64,000 bases of DNA from positions 67,916,614 through 67,980,613 of the forward strand of contig CM076846.1 in NCBI GenBank assembly GCA_039519185.1, given 5' to 3'. The notes beneath the pieces were generated by a model that was not told where the DNA came from, did not search any database, and saw only the letters and a list, made by a program, of their open reading frames with translations. The position numbers and the translations under genes were made by a program. The DNA comes from Astragalus membranaceus (lineage: Eukaryota > Streptophyta > Magnoliopsida > Fabales > Fabaceae). Positions 32,856 through 43,560 of this stretch are shown here, piece after piece. Each line of letters opens with the position of its first letter. Position 1 is the first letter of the stretch.

Positions 32856-34942
32856 TTGTAGCCACAGCAGTATACATTCTGAACAAATGCCCCACAAAGA
32901 GATTGATTGGGAAGACACCTGAAGAAGCTTGGCTAGGAAGAAAGCCAAGTGTCAAGCATCTCAGAATAATTGGCTCATTATGCTATAGACATGTCCCTGA
33001 GCAACTAAGAAGCAAGCTGGATGATAGAGCTCAACAAATGATTCTTGGTGGCTATCATTCGACAGGAGCATATAAGTTGTATGATCCTGTGCAGAAGAAA
33101 ATGGTGAAAAGAAGAGATGTCGTAGTAGATGAGTCGAAACATTGGAACTGGGAAGAAGGCTGTGAGAAACCTACAATGATGGACTTCGACGAAGTCTCTG
33201 ATCGAGATGATCAGAATGAAGAGGTCAAAACTGAAGAGCCAGAAGAACCCATTGCTGTCGAACCTTTAAGAAGGTCGCAAAGGGAAAGACAGAGATCAGT
33301 AAGACTAGAAGGATTCGACACTTACCCAGATTCTGCTATTACAGCAGAGGGAGACCTGAAACACTTTGCACTAATGGCAGAAGCAGAACCAGTGAGCCTG
33401 GAGCAAGCCCTTAGTCACAAGCAGTGGAAGGAAGCAATGATTGATGAGTTGAAATCAATCGAGAAGAATGATACTTGGAAGCTAGTCGAATTTCCAAAAG
33501 AAAAGAAAGCCATAGGGGTGAAGTGGGTCTTCAAGACCAAAGTCAAGCCAAATGGAGAAGTGGCCAAGTACAAGGCCAGACTAGTAGCCAAAGGGTTCCT
33601 GCAGAAACCTGGTTTGGATTTCAGTGAGGTCTTTGCCCCAGTAGCCAAGATCGAAACCATAAGATTGGTAGTAGCATTGGCAAGTCATAGAGGCTGGCCC
33701 CTGCATCAACTGGATGTAAAGTCAGCATTTCTTAATGGACCTCTGGAGGAGGAAGTCTATGTTTGTCAACCACCTGGTTTTGAGTCGAAGGGTAAAGAAG
33801 ACAAAGTCTATAAGCTGGAGAAGGCCCTGTATGGGCTCAAGCAAGCTCCAAGAGCGTGGAACAAGAGAATTGATGGATTTCTCTTGGCTCAGAAGTTCAC
33901 TAGATGCACTAATGAACATGGAGTATATGTGAAGAAGAATGGAACTTCGACTCAGTTGTTGTTGTGCCTGTACGTAGATGATCTACTTGTAACTGGCAGC
34001 AATGAAGTCGAAGTCGAAGCCTTCAAGAAAGTGATGATGTCAGAATTTGAAATGAGTGATCTGGGACAATATCTATCATATTTCTTGGAGATGGAGTTTA
34101 CCAAGACAAGTAAGGGTATACTCCTGCACCAGTCGAAGTATGCAGCTGATATCCTGAAAAGATTCGACATGAGCAACTGCAAGGAAGTTTCGACACCATC
34201 AGACACTAGTAGCAAGCTGTCGAAAGACGACGAAGGGATTGAAGTAGATGCCACCTTGTTCAAACAGATAGTGGGCTCCCTAAGGTACCTGTGCAACACT
34301 CGACCTGACATTATGTTTAGTGTCGGAATGATCAGCAGATTCATGGAGAAGCCGAAAAGCTCTCACATGGTAGCTGCAAAAAGAGTACTAAGGTTTGTAA
34401 AGGGAACACAAAGTTATGGTATTCTGTTCCCTAGCAAGAATTTGTCGAAGAATGGTAATGAAGTGTTTGGCTACACTGACTCCGACTGGAGTGGAGACAG
34501 GAGTGATCGAAAAAGCACAAGTGGGTATGTCTTTATGTATGGATCGACACCCATCTCTTGGTGCTCGAAGAAGCAAAGTATAGTTGCGTTGTTGTCCTGT
34601 GAAGCAGAGTATGTAGCTGCTTCCTTTGCAGCATGTCAAGCATCATGGCTGAGCATGCTATTGGTCGAAATTGGAGTGCACAGGGTCGAAGGAATGAAGT
34701 TGTTGATCGACAACAAGTCTGCGATAGATCTCGCCAAGAACCCTGTTGCACATGGTAGGTCAAAGCACATAGAGACCAGATATCACTTTTTGCGTGATCA
34801 AGTAAACAATGAGAAGCTGAATCTGGAATATTGCTGTTCGGAACTTCAAGTAGCTGATGCAATGACCAAGCCGTTGCAAAAGGGAAGATTCGAAGAATTG
34901 AGAACAATGCTTGGGATGATGTCACTCAACAATGTGAATTAG
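32856..34942 (+). pseudogene. Outer copia integrase end, reverse transcriptase and RNase H
   Basis: The frame continues the integrase cut at 25350 (AVYILNKCPTKRLIGKTPEEAW). It includes reverse transcriptase (KWVFKTKVKPNGEVAKYKAR, LHQLDVKSAFLNG, YGLKQAPRAWN, LCLYVDDLLVTG) and RNase H (YTDSDWSGDRSDRKSTSGY, SCEAEYVAAS, KHIETRYHFLRDQV), ending at 34942 with QKGRFEELRTMLGM. This half has no internal stop. The upstream part of the open frame (from 32807) lies in the LTR and is not real coding. A purine-rich 'aggagggaat' follows, just before the 3' LTR. Confidence 0.93.
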
Positions 34943-34952
34943 GAGGGAATAT

Positions 34953-35224
34953 TGAGATATGCCTTGTAATTCTATTGCTTGTAATAATAGTAGGTGTAGT
35001 TAGAAACCTAGTCGAAATGGACCAATCGAATGGGCTAGTCGAAATTATGGGTCTGGACCTGTTTCATTGTATATATATACAGACGTCAGTAGCATGTAAT
35101 TTGAACTCTACTTTTATGAAATTCAGTACTGCTTTTACCTAATATTATATTGCCTTATTCATTCCTCTTATCCTTAGCGCCGCCACTTCCTTTCTTGTCC
35201 CTTTCACGTGTTTAATCCCCAACA
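34953..35224 (+). repeat. 3' LTR of outer copia
   Basis: 272 bp, the same length as 14071-14342, with about seven substitutions seen by eye. Confidence 0.93.
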
Positions 35225-35983
35225 GAGATGAGTGGATGCACATTGTCCAATTAATTAACATCAATATATTTCAAGCTAGCATTTCATGCAAGGGTAAACA
35301 ATTAATAGAATTTTATCACTATTTTAATAGAATGTTTTAAACATAATTTCTTTCAACGCGTCTTCTAACTTTGCATTTTTACTTTGGGTGATTATTTTTA
35401 TTTATTTTCATATTAGATAATGGGAAATGCCAGTACGAAACAAAATCGCTAGCTACTATATTTCTTATTCTATTAAAGAAAATTCACTGTGTGTGTTAGT
35501 GATTTTTTTGCCGATTCGTATATTTTGTTTCATCCTAAATAGTATTGCTCTTAAATAATTAAAAAAAATTATGTAATTTTTACAATACAACGTTTTTAGC
35601 ACGTGTCTACATATCTAATTAGAGTTTGTTTTTTCATTCTTACTCTTATTTCTTAATTCTTAATAGGATTTTCTTATGTACGTTTTCGATAAGCAATTTT
35701 CTTATGTATGTATTAACCTATTTGAAAATTGTGAAATCATCCTCAATTAAATTAGCAGAATTCTTACGTGTATATAGGATTTAGAAATAAAATTACTTTT
35801 GCAAGTAAAGGATTTACATATCTGTTATCTATTATTATATATACAAACCAAAATGAAACACATGATTCAAAAACTGATTTGTCACACACTAAGACTATCC
35901 ACCTATGATTAGCGATTTTTTAGGCCTAATCAGCAGCATTTTTTCTTACCTGTAATTACAAATGCCACGTCAACCAGCCATTA
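35225..35983. other. AT-rich non-coding DNA
   Basis: No gene or bounded repeat is seen. The last five bases (CATTA, 35979-35983) are the left TSD of the Reina-like element. Confidence 0.5.
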
Positions 35984-36329
35984 TGATAACACTCAGTTTT
36001 TAAGGAACTGAGTCAAACCTCCTCAAGAAAAGAATCAGGGAAGGAGAAAGAATTTTCTTGATTTATTTCATTGATGAATTTGCTCTCGGAGCCAATACAG
36101 TATTTATAACAAAAATAACAGCATCTAATAAAATGTGCTGAGTCCTCTACTTCTAGAAACAGAAGGGATAAAAGCAATACAATGGAAAGCTAATGAAATA
36201 TGGGATTATTTGTACAACACATGGTCATTGTACTTAGCTGGAGCCTTCTTCTTGCGTATGGGCCTTGTAGCAGTAGAAATCATGGGCTGCTTGTTGCTAT
36301 CCTCACCTCCCTGGCCCATATCCGTATCA
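35984..36329 (-). repeat. 3' LTR of Reina-like element
   Basis: 346 bp, TGATAACACTC to TCCGTATCA in plus orientation. Next to it 'atacctctcccat' is the polypurine tract on the minus strand. Confidence 0.94.
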
Positions 36330-39300
36330 ATACCTCTCCCATCAAATTCAACCTTGTCCTCAAGGTTGTAAACAGCCTGTAAATCTTGCCAGTTTTCCCA
36401 CGAAGCTTCATCAGGAGACAGGCCTGACCACTGCACTAAAACCTGTTGTTGTGTGTTTCCGGCCACTGTAACGACTGTAGAATCAAGGATAGCCAAAGGG
36501 GAAAGTATGGGATGGTTCCCTAAAGAGTCAGGGGGAAGTTGGCCAATGTCAGTAGGAGGAGTACCAACGTGTGCCTTCAATAAGGAACAATGGAAGACGT
36601 CATGAATCTTTGAATGTGAAGGGAGCTCCAACTTGTAAGCTACAGGTCCAATGCGAGCCAGAACACGGAAAGGACCATAATACCTCTTATGTAGCTTGTT
36701 GTACTTGACGCCCGAAAGAGAGATTTGGCGATAAGGCTGCAGCTTTACATAGGCCCATGAATCAACATCAAACTGAACCTCTCTGCGCTTGGTGTCAGCA
36801 ATGGACTTCATCCTCTCTTGAGCCTTAACCAAGTTCTTCTTAAGTAACTCAAGGACAGCTTCTCTGGTGGTCAACAAATCATCACTAGCAGACACAACAG
36901 AAGTACCAGCCACATACGAAGGAATAGAGGCAGGGGGTTTACCATATACAACCTGATACGGAGTCATGCCCGCAGAGGTATGGAACGAGGTGTTGTAATG
37001 GTATTCAGCCCATGGAAGGAACCTGTGCCACAGGTTAGGCTTGTGATGGACAAAAGCTTGCAGGTACTGCTCAATAGTGCGATTAGTAACCTCCGTTTGA
37101 CCATCGGTTTGAGGATGATAGGACGAACTCATACGGAGTAAAGTGCCACTGAATTTAAACAGATCAGACCAGAATTTGCTCACGAAAACAGGATCTCTAT
37201 CCGTCACAATGCTTTTAGGTAGTCCATGACTTGCAGACAATGTTAACAAAGAGATCAGCCACTTTGTAAGCTGTGAAGTGCGTTGGGAGTGCACCCAAAT
37301 GCACGTATTTAGAGAAACGGTCCACAACAACCAGCAAAACTGTGAAACCATTTGAATCTGGGAGCCCTGTGACAAAGTCTAAGGAGATGTCCTCCCAAAT
37401 ATGCGTCGGAATGGGCAGAGGCTGAAGTAACCCGCTGGGCTTGCTAGTCATATATTTGGTCTGTTGGCAAGTCACACATTCACGCACGAAGCGCTTTATA
37501 TCATCACGCATACGAGGCCAGCAGAAATTTGCAGAAAGGCGCTTTAAGGTCTTCACCACACCTGCATGGCCTCCGATGGGGGTCTCATGATATTCTTTCA
37601 GCAGCAGATTTTTAAAACGCGATGAAGAGGGAAGCCAAATGCGCCCTTTGTGCAGCAACAACCCATTAGAAACTGTGAAATCCGGGGCCAGAGAAGGATC
37701 TGCAATAACTTGCTGGCAGCGTGTTTGATAATCAGCATCTGAGCTCAATTCCCTGCGCAATTCCTCAATAAACAAAAACTGGGGAGTGGATAACATATTT
37801 AATTCAGCGACAGTAGGTTCAAAACAACGTGATAATGCGTCAGCAACTGTTAGTCCTCCCTGGTTTATACTGAATATCATAGTGGTATCCTAACAGCTTC
37901 GACAAATAAAACTGCTGTTCTGGAGTTTGAATTACCTGCGTGAGTAATTCCTTCAAACTACGATGATCCGTTTGAATCACAAAATAATGTCTCAGCAGAT
38001 ACTGTCGCCAACGTTTCACTGCTGATGTAATTGCATGAAGCTCACGGATGTAGGTAGACGCCTTAGAGAGGCGAGGACAAAACAATTTGCTAAAATAAGC
38101 AATAGGATGGTCGTTTTGCAGCAGCACCGCACCCATAGCATAACCAGAAGCATCTGTTTGCACAGTAAATGGCACAGAAAAATCGGGCAGAGCAAGCACA
38201 GGAGCAGATGCCAAGGCTGCCTTCAACCTCTCGAATGCTTGTTGAGCCAAATCAGTCCACTCAAAGGCATTTTTCTTCAACAATGAAGTCAGGGGATGAG
38301 CAAGAGTGGCGTAACCTTGAACAAACCTGCGATAAAAACCAGACAAGCCCAGAAATCCACGCAATCCTTTCACTGACTTAGGTGTAGGCCAATCCCTTAC
38401 ACCTTGTATTTTAAGAGGATCCGGTGCCACAGTCCCCTCGGTCACAATATGACCTAAATAAGCTATACTACTCTGACCAAAAGAACACTTAGCAGGTTTT
38501 AAATGAAAGTGGTGCTTAGCCAAGATGGAAAATACCTGAGATAAATGGCCCAAGTGGTCCTCCATGGTAGTGCTGAATACTAGAATATCATCGAAGAAAA
38601 CAATAACAGATTTGCGTAGCAATTCCCGAAATATATCATTCATGGTGGCTTGGAATGTAGCGGGCGCATTGCAAAGACCAAACGGCATGACACGATATTC
38701 GTAGTGTCCATCATGTGTGCGAAAAGCGGTCTTAGGAACATCCGCAGGGGCCAACCGAATCTGATGGAACCCAGAAGTGAGGTCTAATTTCGAAAACATC
38801 CTCGCTTTACCCAATTCATCCAATAACTCATCTATGGTGGGAAGGGGGAAACGATCCGGAACAGTTAGTGCATTCAAAGCACGATAATCAACGCACATAC
38901 GCCAAGACCCATCTTTTTTCTTGAGAAGGAAAACCGGAGAGGAGAATGGGCTTGTGCTAGGCTGTATCCAACCCGTTTGTAGAAATTTGGCCACCTGAGA
39001 CTCAATTTCAAGCTTCTGTGAATGTGGATAGCGGTATGGCCGTACATTAACAGGTGTGGAGTGGGGCAAAAGGGGTATAGTATGGTCTGTGGGTCGAGGT
39101 GGTGGGAGGGTGGAGGGCTCAGAGAAGAGGTGGGAAAATTTGGTAATGAGGGAATTGAAATTACGGTCAAGGTGTTTGGTGTCAGGTAGTAAAGGTGAAT
39201 GTGGTGAATGGAGGGGGTTAATAGGATCAATAACATGGAGTGAAAATAATTGGGCCTCGGGATCAAGTCTAGTGAGTCTCTGGAATTGATGGAAGCCTAC

Positions 39301-40719
39301 AGGTGTAGTGGACGAATCCCCTCTCAATTCAACACAAGCATTATTATGGAAAAATGTCATAGTAAGCTGATTATAATCCATCAAAACTGGGCCTAACCTT
39401 TTCAACCATTGGGCCCCCAAAACAATGTCAGCACCACGCAAGCCCAACACAAACAATTCCAATGAGAATGAGTGACCCTGCATGATTAGAGGCACCCCCC
39501 TGCAAACGTGAGAACAAATCAGCTCTTGCCCACTACCAACAAGCACACGGAAAGGTTCAATGGGATCCAAGGCGAGTCCCAAAGCAGCAGCAATGGAGTC
39601 TTTGACGAAATTATGTGCACTGCCTCCGTTCACCAGAATAGCTACCAGTTTGGACAGAATTTGGCCAGACAAGCGGAAAGTGTCGGCGACATGATCACCG
39701 GATAAAGCATGTAAGCTTAGTTGAGCTGCTTGGGCAGAAGGTTCATCCGGCGAAGCGACGCCGTCAACCAAGGCCGCCACCTCCGCCTCTAATTCACCTG
39801 TCAAAGAAGAAAAATCATCATCATTAGCAACCATTAGGAACACACGAGCACCACATTTGTGTTGTTTGGACCAAGGTTGGTCGCAATTGAAGCATAGACC
39901 CTTGTGTCGCCGTTCATCCAATTCCGGCCCGGAAAGATGCCGGAAACGTGGCTTGGCCGGAGGAGCAGGGAGTAATCCTGAAAGAGATTGCGCCGTGGAA
40001 GGTGAATCAGAGCTGGGTTTGGGAGGAGGGCGATTTCCCGGAGATGAAGAGTGCCATGGGGGAGGTGATGGTCGTGGACGCGAGGCACGCGCAAGATCCT
40101 GCAACTTATCTTCTTGCAAACGCGCGAGACCAGCGGCCTGGGAAATGGTGGTCGGTTGCTGCGCCAAGACCTCCCGGCGAACCTCTGTCTTCAGCCCCGA
40201 TATGAAACAACTAAGGAGGTCAGCCTCCGATAAACCTTCAAGACGATTTGCAAGAGCCTCGAATTCAGTCAAATACGCCGTCACCGTTGAAGATTGGGTG
40301 AGTTTGAACAGGTTGCCGCGGGGGTCGTCGAACGCCGTAGAGGCAAAACGGATCTCCAATTTCTCCAAGAACTGAGACCACGACGCGATCTGGCGATTCC
40401 GATACATCCACTGATACCACGCCAATGCTGGGCAGTCAAGGTAGAAAGAAGCAATCGTGATGCGGTCTTCAACAGGGGTCTGATGGTATGTGAAGAACTG
40501 GGAAATCTTGAAGATCCACCCATGTGTGTCGGTACCATCAAATCGAGGAACATCAAGTTTGAGGCGTGGCCGGTTCTGTGATTCTTGGGTAGAGCGAGAA
40601 CCACTAGAAGAAACGGTATCCTCAAAACGTTTACGCATGGCCTCCAACTGAGTGGTGAGAGTGGCGACTTGGCGGGTGAGGTCGGCCACGGGGTCAGGTG
40701 GAGGGGGACGAGAAGACAT
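36206..40719 (-). pseudogene. Gag-Pol polyprotein of Reina-like element, two frameshifts
   Basis: Start at 40719 (MSSRPPPPDPVAD). Order: gag (RFDGTDTHGWIFKISQFF), one CX2C-type knuckle remnant (CFNCDQPWSKQHKC), protease, reverse transcriptase (YRALNALTVPDRFPLPTIDE, VFFDDILVFS), RNase H (TDASGYAMGAVLLQ). The frame breaks near 37860 just before VADALSR. Integrase continues in a second frame (zinc site H..H with CVTCQQTK, then SLDFVTGLPDSNG) and breaks again near 37230, after which a third frame carries TDRDPVFVSKFW, QTDGQTEVTNRTIEQ, the GPF module (KRYYGPFRVLARIGPVAYKLELP) and a chromodomain (VLVQWSGLSPDEASWE). The protease site reads NGGSAHNF where the family has D-S-G, so the catalytic Asp is replaced by Asn. 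Defective. Confidence 0.92.
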
Positions 40720-40756
40720 GAATGGAGGAAGAGTACAACGCGATGAAAGCACCAAG

Positions 40757-41102
40757 TGATAACACTCAGTTTTTAAGGAACTGAGTCAAACCTCCTCAAG
40801 CAAAGAATCAGGGAAGGAGAAAGAATTTTCTTGATTTATTTCATTGATGAATTTGCTCTCGGAGCCAATACAGTATTTATAACAAAAATAACAGCATCTA
40901 ATAAAATGTGCTGAGTCCTCTACTTCTAGAAACAGAAGGGATAAAAGCAATACAATGGAAAACTAATGAAATATGGGATTATTTGTACAACACATGGTCA
41001 TTGTACTTAGCTGGAGCCTTCTTCTTGCGTATGGGCCTTGTAGCAGTAGAAATCATGGGCTGCTTGTTGCTATCCTCACCTCCCTGGCCCATATCCGTAT
41101 CA
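40757..41102 (-). repeat. 5' LTR of Reina-like element
   Basis: 346 bp. On the minus strand it is followed by 'ttggtgctttcatcgcg', a candidate primer site. I did not assign the tRNA. Confidence 0.93.
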
Positions 41103-41599
41103 CATTAATCCCTAATGCATCCACATTATAGTGTCAGTAAATGTCAATCCCAAATCTTACATAATTCGTTACTACTCGAAACGACAACATTTCAAAGTGG
41201 TGGTAGTAGTTATAACACACTATTAAAATTGGTAACATTTCAAATTTCAAGTTGTATCATTATAAGCCAGATGATGAACCATTAAAAGATTATTACCACC
41301 ATCAATGTATAATTCGTTACCTGCCAAAAAAAATCAAGAAGTACATTAAGGCACACATAATTAACGTATCCAGAATCCAGAATGTAACATAACCACATAA
41401 AAACCAAATGTAACATAACCACATAAAAACCAGAAGTAACAGGTTGTTTCATTTGATTTGTTGAAGAACAGAAGAAATTCACATGATCAGTATAATTGCT
41501 ATTTTGGAATTTGAATTTTCTAAGCATAACAATTGACTACTTCATCTATGTGTGTGTTCCTATCTTATATATTCTTGATTCTATTCTTCTCTTTCACCA
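41103..41599. other. AT-rich non-coding DNA
   Basis: No gene seen. The first five bases are the right TSD CATTA. Confidence 0.5.
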
Positions 41600-42010
41600 A
41601 AAATATTTTTATTTTCATTTTAATGTTGTTTGCATTTGCACTATTCATTATGTAATTCTTTAAATGGGTTTTTGTCCTTGCAGGTGAGGAGAGACATTAG
41701 AAAGCTTGAACAATTTTAAGTCAACCAAAATGAATGAAGTTTTACAAAGGAAGAATTTGTGCATGCAAGCAGAAGCACAATAGAAAAACGCTCAAATTTC
41801 TTGAGTCTAACGGGTTTCAAATATTTTTATTTTCATTTTATTTTGCATTTGCACTATTCATTATGTAATTCCTTAAATGGGTTTCTATCCTTGCAAGAGA
41901 GGAGAGACATTAGAAAACTTGAACAATTTAAGTCAACCAAAATGAATGAAGTGTTTTTGGTGGTGAAATGAATGAAGTTTTACAAAGGAAGAATGTGGGC
42001 ATGCAAGCAG
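41600..42010 (+). repeat. Tandem duplication of exon-like host DNA
   Basis: Copy A (41600-41819) and copy B (41820-42010, continuing at 46893-46941 beyond the copia insertion) share 'gcatttgcactattcattatg', 'gagagacattagaaa', 'caaccaaaatgaatgaag' and 'tcttgagtctaa'. Each has 'tgtccttgcag' or 'tatccttgcaa' before the purine-rich part, which looks like a 3' splice site and exon in copy A. The short predicted peptide (VRRDIRKLEQF) is not one I can name and soon meets a stop. Confidence 0.75.
42006..42010. repeat. TSD of Ale-like copia, left (AGCAG)
   Basis: AGCAG recurs at 46888-46892. Confidence 0.9.
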
Positions 42011-42240
42011 TACTAGAGATAAGGCCAGTTTAGTAATATTACCTATCCAATAGATTGCCAACTGTACAATAAATTCAGGTGTGGCACTGCCACATAAGAT
42101 GCTGACTGAGCATTGACCCATCAGTTGTATAAAAGCATTCTGTACAGTGAGTTTACAATCAATGAAAATCATATTCTGCAATCCCTAATTTCATCTCTCT
42201 CTTTTATGTTCACCTCTAACTGATTCTGTTAGATTTATCA
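42011..42240 (+). repeat. 5' LTR of Ale-like copia
   Basis: 230 bp, from 'tactagagataagg' to 'gttagatttatca'. Confidence 0.9.
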
Positions 42241-42252
42241 TGGTATCATTCG
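42241..42252 (+). promoter_or_regulatory. Primer binding site, degenerate
   Basis: TGGTATCATTCG directly follows the LTR. Only the first eight bases match the initiator tRNA-Met site TGGTATCAGAGC. Confidence 0.7.
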
Positions 42253-42331
42253 CCTTCCTGATCCGTGCGTTCCTCACTCACGAATCTTCCGCTTCCTCTT
42301 CTCTCTGAGCTTCCTTCAATTCCAATCGTCA

Positions 42332-43560
42332 ATGGCTACCGATCCTACACCAGAAGGTTCACCGACGGTGACGCCAACTTCGTCGCAAACTCCGTCGTTA
42401 TTTCACACCGCCACTGCAAACCCGTCCAAATTTGTCACCGGACCTAAGCTATCCATAAAACTTGATGATAAAAACTTGCTGATCTGGAATCAGCAAGTTG
42501 AAGGTGTCATTTCCACGCACAAGCTTCATCGTCTCCTTGTCAATCCCGTGATACCTCCACAATTTGACTCAATGGAGGATCAACGCAACGACAAGGTTTC
42601 TGATGCTTATGATAGCTGGTTTGTGCAAGATCAAGCACTATTCACTTGGCTGCTCTCCACCTTTTCCGACTCGGTGCTACCTCGCGTGTTGAATTGCCGT
42701 CACGCTCATCAGGTCTGGGACACGATCCACAAGCATTTCTACGCACATTTGAAAGCTAAGATGCGTCAATTGCGTGCCGAATTGAAGACGACGAAGAAAG
42801 GTACTCGTAGTATCACTGAATACCTTGCTCGAATTCGTGCCCTAGCTAATTCATTGACTGCGATTGGCGATACGGTGTCCAATCAAGATCTCGTGGACAT
42901 TGTACTCGACGGTTTACCAGAGGAGTACAGTTCATTTGTGATGATCGTATTCACAAAACTTGAAGCCATTGACCTAACTGATCTGGAATCTATGTTACTG
43001 GTTCAAGAAGCTCAGCTTGACAAGTTTTGTCAAGAATTAGCCTCACCAGCAGTCTCTGCCAACCTTGTTCATGTGAATTCACATCACAACTCCACTCCTG
43101 GTGCTGGTCGCGGCTCTAATCAATCTGGTTATCAAGGCAATGGCTATTACCGCGGCCGTGGACGCAACACGCGTGGTCGTGGTCGTGGTCATGCTCGCGG
43201 TGGCTCTACCAACAGGCCTCAGTGCCAAGTTTGCTCTCGCTATGGTCACATTGCGCTTGACTGCTGGTTTCGCTTTGATGAGCATTTTACGCCACCAACA
43301 AACTCTGCACCTGAGGCTTCTACTACTCCACCTTCTGATGGTCAACAGAAAACTGATGCTACTGGTGCTTCCACCTCTGGTTCAACTCCTGCACAAGCAC
43401 TAACTGCCTACACTTCCTTTGATCCTACTGCAACAGAAATCTTCAATGTGCCATCAAACATTGCTTCTCAAGGTTTTTACGCTGATACTTGTGCCTCTAA
43501 TACATTTACTAAGTCCTCTATTTATTTACATCATTGCAACCCGTATGCTGGTTCACATGC
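42332..43560 (+). pseudogene. Gag and protease start of Ale-like copia
   Basis: ATG 42332 (MATDPTPEGSPTV). A UBN2-type gag (LDDKNLLIWNQQVEG, VWDTIHKHFYAHLKAKMRQLR) is followed by a Gly/Arg-rich tract and a CCHC knuckle (CQVCSRYGHIALDCW). The protease-like motif reads YADTCASNTF near 43480, where copia elements usually have D-T/S-G, so Cys replaces the Gly. The frame is lost near 43550 and stops at 43618. The rest of the polyprotein continues in another frame, so this copy would make only gag. Confidence 0.88.

Larger units (their letters stand above)
14071..35224 (+). mobile_element. Outer Ty1/copia retrotransposon, split by two nested insertions
   Basis: Two 272-bp LTRs (14071-14342 and 34953-35224) bracket a primer site, gag, protease, integrase, reverse transcriptase and RNase H in copia order on the plus strand. 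The coding region is cut twice: in gag at 14864 by a gypsy element and in integrase at 25350 by an inverted copia element. Removing both would restore continuity, and each is marked by its own TSD. The element's own reading frame has several stop codons (24449, about 24692, 24778, 25128) and a frameshift near 23928, so it is defective apart from the insertions. The LTRs differ at about seven positions by eye. I find no matching 5-bp TSD: ATTAT on the left, GAGAT on the right. Confidence 0.92.
35984..41102 (-). mobile_element. Ty3/gypsy chromovirus, Reina-like, with frameshifts
   Basis: The element is 5119 bp with 346-bp LTRs at both ends, TSD CATTA (35979-35983 and 41103-41107), and a minus-strand polyprotein. 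The short LTRs, compact size and chromodomain at the integrase C-terminus suit the Reina clade. The two LTRs differ at only about two positions seen by eye (aagaaaag/aagcaaag, ggaaagct/ggaaaact), so insertion was recent even though the coding region has frameshifts. Confidence 0.94.

Noticed and set aside
43079..43403. Arg/Ala/Val-rich frames on both strands over copia gag
   Set aside because: They are shadows of the Gly/Arg-rich tract of gag.
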